Shown here in pieces: positions 45,675 through 54,219 of a stretch of 64,000 nt of DNA. Under the pieces are notes generated by a model, which was not told where the DNA came from, searched no databases, and saw only the letters and a program-made list of their open reading frames with translations. The translations under genes and the position numbers were made by a program. The DNA comes from Mycolicibacterium brisbanense (GTDB lineage Bacteria; Actinomycetota; Actinomycetes; Mycobacteriales; Mycobacteriaceae), in contig NZ_BCSX01000020.1 in NCBI RefSeq assembly GCF_001570425.1, forward strand, positions 51,312 to 115,311, written 5' to 3'. Positions within the stretch are counted from its first letter, which is position 1; the number at the start of each line of letters is the position of its first letter.

Positions 45675-46883
45675 CTACGAGTCGTCGAGCATCTCTTCGA
45701 GGTCTTCAGTGGTCGGGATGTCCGCCGCGGGCAGCACCCGGGAGGCATCGGGGGACCAGCTGACGTGCACGGCGTCACCGGGCCGCAGCAGCGGCAGGTC
45801 CTGCTCAGCGCCGACGTGGGCGATGATGGTCGAATCATCTTTCGCGGCAAGGGAAAGCCGCACCACCGGCCCCTGGAAGGTGAGATCCTTGACGGTCGCG
45901 GGCACGGTCGCGACATCGCCGTCCGGCCGGTCCATGGTCACGCGGACCCGTTCCGGTCGGACCATGAGCGTCGCGTGCCCGCCGGGCTCGATCGTCGTGT
46001 CGCCGGGCTTGGCCTTCAGTGTCGTTCCCAGCACGTCGACTTCGACGAAATCGCGGTTGGCTCTTCCGGTCTGCCGTCCGGCCCACAGGTTGGCCTGGCC
46101 GATGAAACTGGCCACGAATACCGTCGCCGGTCGATCGTAGATCTCGGTCGGGGTGCCGATCTGCTCGACGTTGCCCGCGTTCATCACCGCGATCCGGTCG
46201 CTCATGGTGAGCGCTTCTTCCTGATCGTGGGTGACGTAGATGAAGGTGATCCCGACTTCTCGCTGGATACGCTTGAGTTCGAACTGCATGGCGTGGCGAA
46301 GCTTCAGGTCCAGGGCGCCCAGCGGTTCGTCGAGCAGCAACGCGCTGGGGTAGTTGACCAGAGCGCGCGCCAAGGCGACCCGCTGTTGCTGACCGCCGGA
46401 CAACTGGCCGGGCTTGCGGTTCGCGAAGTCGGTCAGCCGCACGATCTCGAGCAGCTCGTCGACGCTGCGCTTGATCTCGGCGGCGCTCTTCTTGTCGGAC
46501 TTCTTCCGGCTGCGCGGCCCGTACGCGACGTTGTCCCACACCGTCATGTGCGGGAAGAGCGCGTAGTGCTGGAACACCGTGTTGACGTTGCGCTTGTGCG
46601 GCGGGACGCGGGACACGTCCACGCCTTCGAGCCGGATCGCGCCCTCCGTGGGGCTCTCGAATCCCGCGATCATCCGCAGCGTCGTGGTCTTGCCACACCC
46701 GGATGGGCCGAGCATGGAGAAGAACTCTCCGGAGGCGATCGAGAAGTCCGCCTCCTGTACCGCGACGTAGTCGGCGAAGCGTTTGGTCACATGGTCGATC
46801 TCGATAACTGGGTTACCACTCGGGGGTGGCGCTCCAGCGTGTCCCGCCGAATCGTCGATGGCGGTGGTGTCTGGGCCGGTCAG
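45675..46883 (-). CDS. potA: Polyamine-type ABC transporter ATPase (PotA-like), apparent CTG start
   Basis: A protein of about 402 residues. Walker A is GPSGCGKT, Q-loop [13 protein letters not shown], signature [15 protein letters not shown], Walker [13 protein letters not shown], switch His in [11 protein letters not shown], and a C-terminal TOBE domain (about 290-385). All motifs are intact. The start is uncertain: a perfect AGGAGG (46890-46895) stands 6 nt before a CTG codon at 46883, while the in-frame ATG at 46925 has no ribosome site. The CTG is therefore proposed. It is the first gene of the operon. Confidence 0.88.
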   Translation of the reverse strand: MTGPDTTAIDDSAGHAGAPPPSGNPVIEIDHVTKRFADYVAVQEADFSIASGEFFSMLGPSGCGKTTTLRMIAGFESPTEGAIRLEGVDVSRVPPHKRNVNTVFQHYALFPHMTVWDNVAYGPRSRKKSDKKSAAEIKRSVDELLEIVRLTDFANRKPGQLSGGQQQRVALARALVNYPSALLLDEPLGALDLKLRHAMQFELKRIQREVGITFIYVTHDQEEALTMSDRIAVMNAGNVEQIGTPTEIYDRPATVFVASFIGQANLWAGRQTGRANRDFVEVDVLGTTLKAKPGDTTIEPGGHATLMVRPERVRVTMDRPDGDVATVPATVKDLTFQGPVVRLSLAAKDDSTIIAHVGAEQDLPLLRPGDAVHVSWSPDASRVLPAADIPTTEDLEEMLDDS

Positions 46884-46895
46884 TGGAGTCCTCCT
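46884..46895 (-). promoter_or_regulatory. Ribosome binding site deciding a CTG start of potA
   Basis: On the minus strand AGGAGG is followed by ACTCCA and then CTG. The 6-nt spacing is ideal. No ATG, GTG or TTG is available at this distance. Confidence 0.65.
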
Positions 46896-47141
46896 CAGGC
46901 GCAGCGGGTGCTGTGGGTAAACCATCGCGGATGGGGCCGACGTTCGCAAGCGATTCCGCAACGATTTAACATTTCTACAATGGAATCCTTCGTTTGAAGG
47001 CGGCTTTTGCACGTATTCCTACAGTGAAGGGGGCGTGCGACCACACCAGCGCGGCAGCGCGCAGCAGTGTGGGAACCTGCCGTCAGTTTCTCAGGACGCC
47101 GTGTCGGACGGGCGCGAAACCGGCGCGTGATCAAATGAGCC

Positions 47142-48530
47142 ATGCCTTCTGGATCGAACGTGCTCAACGCGACGGCCTTCACCGGGCGCCGCCCGACGGG
47201 CGCCGGCGACCTCGCGGTCGAGACGCACGGCATCGCGCCGATCGGTCAGGACCAGCGGTACGGCCGTGCCGCGCGGTTGTTCACCGTGTGGTTCGCACCC
47301 CAGGTCAACATGACGGGTGTCTTCACCGGCACGCTGGCCATCGCGCTGGGCCTGGGTTTCTGGCTGGGCATGCTCGCCATGGTCATCGGGACCGTTCTCG
47401 GGTCACTGGTGGTGGCCTACTTGTCGACGTGGGGCCCGCGCACCGGCGCCGGCCAGTTGCCCAACTCGAGAATGGCGTTCGGCGGCTTCGTCGTGGTGCC
47501 CGGGGTGCTGCAGTGGGGTTCGTCGATCGCGTGGGACGCCCTGGTGGGCTTGTTCGGTGGGGAAGCACTGGCCGTCCTGGTGGGCATCCCATTCTGGCTC
47601 GCTGTCCTCATCGTCCTCGGGGTACAGGGCGTCGTCGGCTTCTTCGGGTACGAACTCATCCATCGGTTGCAGGCTGTGCTCACCGTCGTCTTGCTGGTCA
47701 CCTTCGTGGTGTTCGCCGTCAAGCTGGTCCGCGGGCACGACGTGGTCACTCCGGCGACTGTGCACGGGCCGGCGCTGGTCGGGGCTTTCGTCTTCGAGGT
47801 GACCATCGCGCTGAGCCTGGCCATCTCGTGGGCGAGCTATGCCGCCGACTTCAGTCGGTACCTGCCCGCGACGACGCCCCGGGGCCAGGTGTTCGGATAC
47901 ACGTTCGCAGGTATCGCGTCGGCGTACATCTTCGTTCAGGGCATCGGCATCGCCGGTGCGGCAGCGATCGGTGAGCAGACCGCCGAGGGGGTGCGAACGG
48001 TGATGGGCGGCGGAGTTCTCGGTGGGCTGGCACTGTTGATCATCGCGATGGCCGCCGTGGGTTCAGGCGTGATGAACGACTACAGCGGGTCACTGGCACT
48101 GCAGACCATCGGGGCCCGGGTGCGCCGACCGGTCTCCGCCGTCATCGTCACGGCGCTCGCGTTCTTCTTAATCCTGTGGTTGCACGCCGCCGACACCGCG
48201 AGCCGGTTCACCGACGTGTTGTTGTTGGTCAGCTACTGGATTCCGGCCTTCGTGGCAGTCGTGGCGGTGGACTGGGCGATCCGGATCCGCGGACGCGACA
48301 CGCTCGATCCGTCGGCCGAGGAGACGCGCCGGTCCGACGCCGTGGCCGCACTGATCATCTTCGTGATCTCTTACGCGGCAGCGATGCCGTTCATGAACAC
48401 CTCATTGATCCACGGGCCGGTGGCGACTGCCTGGTACGGCGCCGACATCGCATATTTCGTGAATTTCGGTGTGGCCCTGGTGCTTTACGGCGGTTATCGG
48501 CTGCTGCAGAGCAAGCGCGGCCAGCAGTAG
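47142..48530 (+). CDS. NCS1-family nucleobase/purine-cytosine permease
   Basis: A 462-residue permease with twelve helices. Family marks include the N-terminal VETHGIAPIGQDQRYGRAAR, the helix-1 element FTVWFAPQVNMTGVFTGTLA, and ISWASYAADFSRYLP in helix 6. These are typical of cytosine/purine permeases of the NCS1 family. The substrate could be a purine, cytosine, hydantoin or allantoin. No nucleobase enzyme is adjacent, so the substrate stays open. The ATG at 47142 begins after a 258-bp divergent gap from potA. Confidence 0.87.
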   Translation: MPSGSNVLNATAFTGRRPTGAGDLAVETHGIAPIGQDQRYGRAARLFTVWFAPQVNMTGVFTGTLAIALGLGFWLGMLAMVIGTVLGSLVVAYLSTWGPRTGAGQLPNSRMAFGGFVVVPGVLQWGSSIAWDALVGLFGGEALAVLVGIPFWLAVLIVLGVQGVVGFFGYELIHRLQAVLTVVLLVTFVVFAVKLVRGHDVVTPATVHGPALVGAFVFEVTIALSLAISWASYAADFSRYLPATTPRGQVFGYTFAGIASAYIFVQGIGIAGAAAIGEQTAEGVRTVMGGGVLGGLALLIIAMAAVGSGVMNDYSGSLALQTIGARVRRPVSAVIVTALAFFLILWLHAADTASRFTDVLLLVSYWIPAFVAVVAVDWAIRIRGRDTLDPSAEETRRSDAVAALIIFVISYAAAMPFMNTSLIHGPVATAWYGADIAYFVNFGVALVLYGGYRLLQSKRGQQ

Positions 48531-48534
48531 AACC

Positions 48535-49380
48535 TCACAGCGGGTGTGCGGCAAACCATTCCAGCAGCAGCTCCGCGACGGCGTCAGGCTCTTCGTCGGG
48601 CAACCAGTGCGAGGCGCCGCGAATGGTCTCGAACCGGTACGGTCCGGCCACGAACCTCGCGGTCTCGTGAGCCGGCTTCGCGGTGATCGCCGTATCCCCG
48701 TCGCTCCAGATGTACATGGTCGGTACCCGCACCCGATGCTTGATGGCACGCGAATCGGACAGCAGCATCGCGCGGTACCAATTGAGCGCGGCTGTCAGTG
48801 CGCCGGGTTCGAGCATGGCTTCGGTATCGCGTTGCGCGTGCGCCGCGGCCTGGCCGCTGCGGAGCAGAGCATCGGTGATCCTTGAGCCGACGCCATTCCG
48901 GCCCAGCAGCATCCGCTCGGGAAGTCGGGGGAGTTGCGCGACGTACATGTACCAGGACGCCAGGCCCTGCCGGCTGGTCGGTATGGAACGCAGGAAGGCC
49001 ACCGGATGGGGAACCGAGATCGGGGAGAACGACGCCAGTCGGTCCGGGTACCGCAGTGCGAGCCCCCAACCCACCGCAGCCCCCCAGTCGTGCCCGACGA
49101 GGTGCACCCGGTCGGCTCCGCTGCCGTCGATGAGGGCCAGCGCGTCGTCGACCAATTCGGACATGCGATAGTCACGGCGCCGCAGCGGCCGCGCGCCGGG
49201 CGAGTAGCCCCGTTGATTCGGTGCCAAGCACCGGTACCCGTGCGCGGTCAGCCGCGCCACCACGGCTTCCCAGCTGGTGTTGTGTTGGGGGAATCCGTGC
49301 AGAAGCACGACGACGGGGCCGTCTGCAGGGCCGTCGTCGATGACGTCGAACACCAGGCCACCGCGGCGGAACTGTTCCAT
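48535..49380 (-). CDS. Alpha/beta hydrolase, epoxide hydrolase-like
   Basis: A 281-residue alpha/beta-fold enzyme. The oxyanion motif is HGFPQHNTSW, the nucleophile is Asp98 in GHDWGAAV, and the catalytic His lies in GASHWLPDEEPDAV near the C-terminus. An Asp nucleophile with this context is typical for epoxide hydrolases or haloalkane dehalogenases. Mycobacteria encode many of them. ATG 49380 is chosen because it starts the fold directly and GAGGG stands upstream; the longer reading frame adds a basic non-conserved stretch. It converges on the NCS1 permease with a 4-bp gap. Confidence 0.88.
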   Translation of the reverse strand: MEQFRRGGLVFDVIDDGPADGPVVVLLHGFPQHNTSWEAVVARLTAHGYRCLAPNQRGYSPGARPLRRRDYRMSELVDDALALIDGSGADRVHLVGHDWGAAVGWGLALRYPDRLASFSPISVPHPVAFLRSIPTSRQGLASWYMYVAQLPRLPERMLLGRNGVGSRITDALLRSGQAAAHAQRDTEAMLEPGALTAALNWYRAMLLSDSRAIKHRVRVPTMYIWSDGDTAITAKPAHETARFVAGPYRFETIRGASHWLPDEEPDAVAELLLEWFAAHPL

Positions 49381-49590
49381 ATCGCACCCTCTTCCCGACG
49401 TGGCAGCCAGGATCGGCACGGATCGACCTCTCAGGCAGCGCATTTGACGGCCACGAAAGGCCCGGGAAAGTCCGGTTGCCGATCGCCCGATGCAGCCTAA
49501 CCCTCGCGCACGGCATCCGATTCGAGACAACCCTGGAACCCCTGACCAAACACGCTGACAGCGAGGTCGCGGTGCGGCACAGTTACCGAC

Positions 49591-49983
49591 ATGACCAGTC
49601 CGAAGCTTCCCAAACCGAGCGACCTCAAATCGGCCGCGCAGGCTGCGGTGGAGACCGCTCAGTCGGCGGTCGAGACCGCGCAGGCCGTCGCGAACAGCGC
49701 GATGCGCATACCCCCCGCCTCAGCCCAACTCGCGGTGCAGTTGCCAGATCTGATCGAGAATCTGGCGGTTGCGACAGAACGGCTGAACACGACGATCGAC
49801 CGCACCGAGCGCTATCTCGCGATGGCCGACCCGATGTTCCGCACGATGGATCGGCTGCTGCCACAGCTGGAGGCTCTCGTCGCCACCGGCAACGACGTCT
49901 TCCGGATGTTGTCGAATATCCCGGGACTGTCGAAGTTCAACCCGTTCGCACCACGCGCGACGGACGACCGCGGCGCCGGATAG
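49591..49983 (+). CDS. Small helical protein of unknown function
   Basis: A 130-residue protein without signal peptide or membrane helix. It is predicted to be almost entirely helical. Residues 15-37 hold a tandem repeat AAVETAQS/SAVETAQA. The middle (LPDLIENLAVATERLNTTID) looks like a coiled coil, and the end is IPGLSKFNPFAP. Similar short proteins are common in mycobacteria and uncharacterised. A strong terminator follows 4 bp after the stop. Confidence 0.65.
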   Translation: MTSPKLPKPSDLKSAAQAAVETAQSAVETAQAVANSAMRIPPASAQLAVQLPDLIENLAVATERLNTTIDRTERYLAMADPMFRTMDRLLPQLEALVATGNDVFRMLSNIPGLSKFNPFAPRATDDRGAG

Positions 49984-49986
49984 CTT

Positions 49987-50016
49987 GATGGGCCGCCCCA
50001 AAAGCGGCGGCCCATC
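49987..50016. terminator. Strong convergent terminator
   Basis: GATGGGCCGCC and GGCGGCCCATC form a perfect 11-bp stem with loop CCAAAAGC. It lies between the convergent genes ending at 49983 and 50032 and can serve both. Confidence 0.85.
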
Positions 50017-50031
50017 GGCAGTTTCGTGGTT

Positions 50032-50358
50032 CTACATCGGGATCCAGGTGCCGAGGAACCAGAAGCCCCAACCGTGGCCGTCCGCTGCCTGCATCGGCGT
50101 GACCTGCTGGCCGTTCCAGTTGAACGGTTGGTGGTCGTTACGTCCCTGATCGATGCCGCGGTTATGCCAGTCGACCGGACCAGCCGGGCCCCGGTCGGGT
50201 CCGCGATCGTCGCGGTGGTTGTCGCACTGCGGGGCGCCGGGGCGGTCGCAGCCCCAGCCTGGGTCTGCGCTCGCCGTGCCAAGACCGACACCGAGCAGCC
50301 CGGCCATTCCGATGCCCGCGGCCAACGCCGAGACCCCCAGGGTTCGCTTGAACGTCAT
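50032..50358 (-). CDS. Small secreted protein, Trp/Asp/Pro-rich
   Basis: A 108-residue protein. A signal peptide (FKRTLGVSALAAGIGMAGLL) with a likely cut after ASA precedes a mature part of about 76 residues. That part contains two cysteines (GWGCDRPGAPQC), an Asp/Arg/His-rich middle (NHRDDRGPDRGPAGPVDWHN) and an aromatic end (WGFWFLGTWIP). This is a recurrent mycobacterial exported family without known role. GAAACGGAGTAAACC before the ATG supplies a ribosome site. Confidence 0.75.
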   Translation of the reverse strand: MTFKRTLGVSALAAGIGMAGLLGVGLGTASADPGWGCDRPGAPQCDNHRDDRGPDRGPAGPVDWHNRGIDQGRNDHQPFNWNGQQVTPMQAADGHGWGFWFLGTWIPM

Positions 50359-50545
50359 AGGTTTACTCCGTTTCTTCGTGTTACGGCATCACCGCCGGAT
50401 GCGAAGTAAAGCTATGACGTGGATTTTTGCCGGCACTGTGGCAACCGTATGGCCCAGCTGTGCAAGCGATAACGGTTCGGATACCCCGGTAACGAATTGA
50501 AACCTGTTTGCTCTCAATGCTATTGACGCTATTGACCAAAGGGCA

Positions 50546-50971
50546 TCACGGGCAGGAATCCGATCGCGAATCGATGTTGAAGGAATCGTCGCGGATCCAG
50601 CCGGAACGGGTTCCGACATCGATTCTGAACCAGCGTTGGGGAGCGCCCGCCCACGGTGTCTCGGCGATATCGGACACCTTGTACGTGCCCGCCGCCACTT
50701 TCACCGATTCCTGCCCGAACGGGTCCGGTGTCTCACGCAGCATCACGAGCGGGTTGGCAACGGTCACGGCGCACCCGCCCGCCGGGACGGGTTCGGATGT
50801 CTTGGCCTGCGCAACCGTGGTAGCGCTCGAATTCTGTGTCGTGGCACCGCCGTTGCGGTCGAAAACCTCGTGCCACCACCACGGTGCGGTCGCCCCGGAT
50901 AACAGTGTGATCGCCACCGGCACCCCGATCGCGGCCGTTATCTTTCCTCGGGAATGGGTCTCGACGTCCAC
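50546..50971 (-). CDS. Membrane-anchored protein with SH3-like extracellular domain
   Basis: A 141-residue protein. One N-terminal hydrophobic helix (KITAAIGVPVAITLLSGATA) anchors it. The outer part (about 60-140) has the look of a bacterial SH3 domain: LVMLRETPDPFGQESVKVAA, then a Trp-containing strand QRWFRIDVGTRSGWIRDDSF. Such domains bind peptides or cell wall. Two cysteines near 65 and 140 may pair. The GTG at 50971 has GGAGGGA in front. No partner gene is recognised. Confidence 0.65.
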   Translation of the reverse strand: MDVETHSRGKITAAIGVPVAITLLSGATAPWWWHEVFDRNGGATTQNSSATTVAQAKTSEPVPAGGCAVTVANPLVMLRETPDPFGQESVKVAAGTYKVSDIAETPWAGAPQRWFRIDVGTRSGWIRDDSFNIDSRSDSCP

Positions 50972-51084
50972 CGCTGTCCCTCCGAGTCTCCGCTGGGCAG
51001 GCACTCTCGTCAGATGTGCCGACATTCAGGGTCGGCCGGGGAATCGGGGATTGGCTAGCGTAGTGCGCTACTCGAATCGCCGAG

Positions 51085-52500
51085 TCAATGGTGTTGGGTA
51101 AGGCCGGGGATGCCGGTCGGTCCTGCCGCGTCCGTCGTCGAGTTCGGCATCGCGACTCGCGGTACCGCAGGGGTGCCGAGTTGCGCTGCCAACCACGGCA
51201 GCGCATCAGCGAACGCTTGGGACGCGAACAGCCAGTCATGTCTGCCCGGCCGCGTCACCACCGTGGACGTGATGCCTTGCGTTGCTGCCGTGGCCGACAG
51301 TGAACGCGCGGCGACGTCCTGGCCCTCGGGATTCGACACCGGGTCGCGTGACGTGCCGTCAGGGGAGCCGGGCACTTCGAACCATCCCGACAAGCCGGTG
51401 TAGCGACCGTGCCTCTTCATGACGGTGGTGGGGTCGAACGCGGCCCACGCGTCGGCGTCACCTCCGAAGAGCGTGGCGATGCTGTGCTCGCGGCCTCCGG
51501 TGTTGGGGCCGATGTCACCGGCGATGTCGACGAACGCGCTGAACAGGTCGGGGTGCATCACAGCCAGGTCGACCGCGCACGTACCGCCCATCGACCAACC
51601 GGCGATGCCCCAATGGGTGCGTTCGGCACTGACACCAAAATTGGCCGCCATGAACGGTGCGACATCTTTCGTGAGGTGATCGGCAGCGTTCCCGCGCGGT
51701 CCGTTGACGCATTCGGTGTCGTTGTCGAAAGCGCCGGTCGCGTCCACGAAGACCACCGCAGGAGCGCTGCCGTCGTGCTGGGTGGCGAAATCGTCGAGGG
51801 TGGCGACCGCATTGCCGACTCGAAGCCAGTCGGCCGGCGTGTTCAGCGCCGACCCGATCATCATCACGGCCGGCAGACGAGGTGGCGGCTTACTGGCGAA
51901 CCATATCGGCGGCAGGTAAGCGAATTCTCGACGATGCGCGAATCCCGATGCACTGGAATCAATCCGCACCGGAAGCACGACGCCTCGGTCAGGTCTTGCA
52001 TTCGACAACTGCATGGCGGTGACACCGACCCGGTCGGTCTGATCGGGGAGCGGACCCGTGGTGAGTTGGTTCCACGCCGTGCGCACCTTCGGGTAGTAAC
52101 CGACCCAGGTGTTGACCGACAGCGCCGCGCACACCAGACACAGCGGCACAGCCAGCACCGACGCGCCGCGCCGCCACCAGGACGCGCGCTTCCAAGTCAG
52201 AACGATGAGGCTGAGCGCTGCGCCGACCAATCCGATCCACAGCCACAGTCGGCTCGGCGCCGCCTCGCCGGAAACCCCGATCGAGGAGATGTAGTGGCGA
52301 GCCCAGAGCGCAAACGGAGTCCCGATCAGGGCCGCGATGGCCAGCCGCCGCCATCCCCGGCGGTCGGCATGGGCCCACATCACATACAGCAGGAGCAGTG
52401 CAGCCAGCACCTGCACCGCGATCGGTACCCACCCGTCGACCAGGGACAATTGTGCGATGCGGTGGCGCAAAGGCTCTGCCATCTCAACCGCCACGGTCAT
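51085..52500 (-). CDS. Membrane-anchored esterase (antigen 85-like fold)
   Basis: A 471-residue protein. Four transmembrane helices lie within about residues 20-135. The remaining extracytoplasmic part is an alpha/beta hydrolase of the esterase D/antigen 85 type. The nucleophile Ser is in GIAGWSMGGTCAVDLAV, an Asp is probably near FFGGD-like LFGGDADAW, and the His is in RPGRHDWLFASQAF. In mycobacteria this layout is common among putative cell-envelope esterases. The ATG at 52500 is used; MAEPLRH at 52482 is an alternative start. Confidence 0.8.
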   Translation of the reverse strand: MTVAVEMAEPLRHRIAQLSLVDGWVPIAVQVLAALLLLYVMWAHADRRGWRRLAIAALIGTPFALWARHYISSIGVSGEAAPSRLWLWIGLVGAALSLIVLTWKRASWWRRGASVLAVPLCLVCAALSVNTWVGYYPKVRTAWNQLTTGPLPDQTDRVGVTAMQLSNARPDRGVVLPVRIDSSASGFAHRREFAYLPPIWFASKPPPRLPAVMMIGSALNTPADWLRVGNAVATLDDFATQHDGSAPAVVFVDATGAFDNDTECVNGPRGNAADHLTKDVAPFMAANFGVSAERTHWGIAGWSMGGTCAVDLAVMHPDLFSAFVDIAGDIGPNTGGREHSIATLFGGDADAWAAFDPTTVMKRHGRYTGLSGWFEVPGSPDGTSRDPVSNPEGQDVAARSLSATAATQGITSTVVTRPGRHDWLFASQAFADALPWLAAQLGTPAVPRVAMPNSTTDAAGPTGIPGLTQHH

Positions 52501-52863
52501 ATTTTGCAGACGAGAACCTGTGCGGTTGCTGTTGCCGCCTGCCGACACCCACAGTCAGCCGGTCTACTCCGACCTCTGGGACCCGGGGCGTCGCGACACG
52601 CGATCATGGGATCTTCCCATCGGACTCCCAGGCGCCGGTGAAGATGCACGCAATGCCAGACAGGGCGTTGGCGCCGCACCACCGGGCGCCCGATCAACAT
52701 GGCTCGACCTCGCGAGGTGTCCAGGAGCGGCCGGTTTCGGGTTAGCACCCACTGACGGCTGCCCGCTGACGGTACTGGTGTTTGGTCACCAGCGGTGACG
52801 ACGCAGCGTCGCGACCGCGAGATGCTGAGTACATCGGACGGGACCGAATTCAACGGAAGGTGC
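52501..52863. other. 363-bp divergent gap without a gene
   Basis: It separates the esterase from the small secreted protein and should hold both promoters. The only clear structure is CTGGTG-TTTGGT-CACCAG at 52775-52792, a perfect 6-bp inverted repeat that may be an operator. No convincing short gene is visible on either strand. Confidence 0.5.
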
Positions 52864-53121
52864 ATGACCATGCGAATATCGTTGTTCCCCAGTACAATTC
52901 TGGCCGCGGGCGCCATCGCGTCAGCGGCTCTGCTGGCACCTGTCGCGAACGCTGACCCTGACGCGACACCGCAATCCTGCGCAGCCATGGGCGCAAGCGA
53001 GACCATGTGCCAGTCGCCCGGGGACGCTGAACTCTATGACGCGCCCCCTGCCGTCGCGTTCTACCCGTACGGCGGCTCGGGAGGCCTGATCGGCGGCGGC
53101 GGTTCCGGTGGGCATCGGTAG
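52864..53121 (+). CDS. Small secreted protein with C-x9-C-x-SPG motif, copy 1
   Basis: An 85-residue protein. A signal peptide (LFPSTILAAGAIASAALLAP, cut after ANA) precedes a mature part that contains QSCAAMGASETMCQSPGD, then a short strand DAPPAVAFYPYG and a Gly/Ser-rich end. The two Cys are nine residues apart, followed by SPG. The next gene encodes a homologue with the same pattern. The ATG at 52864 has GGAAGG upstream. Function is unknown. Confidence 0.75.
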   Translation: MTMRISLFPSTILAAGAIASAALLAPVANADPDATPQSCAAMGASETMCQSPGDAELYDAPPAVAFYPYGGSGGLIGGGGSGGHR

Positions 53122-53132
53122 GGGATGGGTCG

Positions 53133-53342
53133 ATGAACATCAGTCGAGCCCGCCTTGGCACCGCGACGTGCGCCGCTCTGGCAGCCCTCGTCGTCTTCGC
53201 CGCTCCAGCCACCGCACAGTCGGCGCAGCCGGCACAGTCCTGCAACTCTCTGGGGCCGTCACAGGTCAAGTGCGGGTCTCCGGGGAACGTCCAGATCAAC
53301 GACTCGCCGCCCCAGGTGAATTTCTTTCCATACGCGAGTTGA
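53133..53342 (+). CDS. Small secreted protein with C-x9-C-x-SPG motif, copy 2
   Basis: A 69-residue protein. A signal peptide (RLGTATCAALAALVVFAAPA, cut after TAQ or nearby) precedes a mature part with QSCNSLGPSQVKCGSPGN and then DSPPQVNFFPYAS. The Cys spacing and the PP-V-F-PY tail are the same as in the gene 11 bp upstream, but it lacks the Gly-rich end. The two form a tandem pair, probably from duplication. GGGGATGGG lies before the ATG. Confidence 0.75.
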   Translation: MNISRARLGTATCAALAALVVFAAPATAQSAQPAQSCNSLGPSQVKCGSPGNVQINDSPPQVNFFPYAS

Positions 53343-53378
53343 CCTCGCACGGGCGGGGCGGGACAGAAGGGTGAAGTC

Positions 53379-54074
53379 ATGGCCACGACCCCGGTCGCCT
53401 GGCGCAGCTCCGCCGCCGTTGCGCTGGCCGCCACCAGCGGAGCGACGGACGCCATCGCTTACCTTGCGCTCGGTCATGTGTTCACCAGCGCAATGACAGG
53501 AAACCTTGTGCTGCTCGGCATCTCGCTGAGCCATCAGCAGGGTGAGCGGTTGTCGCGGGTGCTGATTGCCTTGTGCAGCTTTATCGCCGGTTGCGCGATC
53601 GGTACCCGCGTCGCAGGCAGGGCCGGAGCCGACGACGAACTGTGGCCGCGCGCGGTGAGCCGCGGTCTCACCCTCGAGAGTGCGGTGCTCGCGTGTTTCG
53701 CCGCCCAGTGGTGGACAGTGGGAGGTCACCCATCCGACGGCGCGCAGATCGGCCTTCTCGGCACCGGCGCGCTGGCCCTGGGTGTCCAGAGCGCCACGAT
53801 GCACAGGTTCGGACCGGCCGGGCTCAACACCACATTCTTCAGCGGTGCGCTGATGCGGGGCGTGATCGAACTCGCGGCAACACGCAGCTGGACCGCCGCG
53901 CGGCCGCACCTGTCGCTTCTGCTCGGGCTGATATGCGGTGGATCATTGACGGCACTGGTCGTATGGCACGCGCGCGATATGGCCCCGATCATGCAACTCG
54001 TTCCGCTGGGCGTCGCGATCATTCTGGGGCTGCAGGCCAATCGGTCGGTGCGACATGCTGTTTCGTCAGCTTGA
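53379..54074 (+). CDS. DUF1275 (YoaK-like) membrane protein
   Basis: A 231-residue membrane protein with about six helices. The sequence [20 protein letters not shown] is the DUF1275 signature, and [19 protein letters not shown] is its second conserved helix. The family's function is not established. It begins 36 bp after the second small secreted protein. Its last 20 bp overlap a remnant of an unrelated gene. Confidence 0.87.
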   Translation: MATTPVAWRSSAAVALAATSGATDAIAYLALGHVFTSAMTGNLVLLGISLSHQQGERLSRVLIALCSFIAGCAIGTRVAGRAGADDELWPRAVSRGLTLESAVLACFAAQWWTVGGHPSDGAQIGLLGTGALALGVQSATMHRFGPAGLNTTFFSGALMRGVIELAATRSWTAARPHLSLLLGLICGGSLTALVVWHARDMAPIMQLVPLGVAIILGLQANRSVRHAVSSA

Positions 54075-54201
54075 GTTCTCGGCGTTCACACCGAAGATCA
54101 CCGGTGCACCGCTGCTGGGTGAGCACACCGACGAGGTACTCACCGAGCTCGGATACGACCCTGCGGAAATTGACCGCTTGCACGCCAACGGCGTTGTGTG
54201 A
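54055..54201 (+). pseudogene. Remnant of a CaiB/BaiF CoA-transferase, C-terminal part only
   Basis: Reading from 54055, the frame gives 48 codons ending TGA at 54199. They spell [20 protein letters not shown] and then [20 protein letters not shown], finishing with GVV. This is the very recognisable end of family III CoA-transferases, where LGEHTDEVL is nearly invariant. The catalytic part is missing, and the coding of the neighbouring DUF1275 gene runs into it in another frame. It looks like the scar of a deletion or rearrangement that joined the two. Confidence 0.75.
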
Positions 54202-54219
54202 CAACGGTGATCGGCTGTG

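Noticed and set aside
45765..46997. 410-codon plus-strand reading frame opposite potA
   Set aside because: It is the antisense shadow of a fully conserved ATPase gene.
51409..52641. 410-codon plus-strand reading frame opposite the esterase
   Set aside because: The minus-strand frame has membrane helices and a GWSMGG nucleophile motif; this one is only a high-GC shadow.
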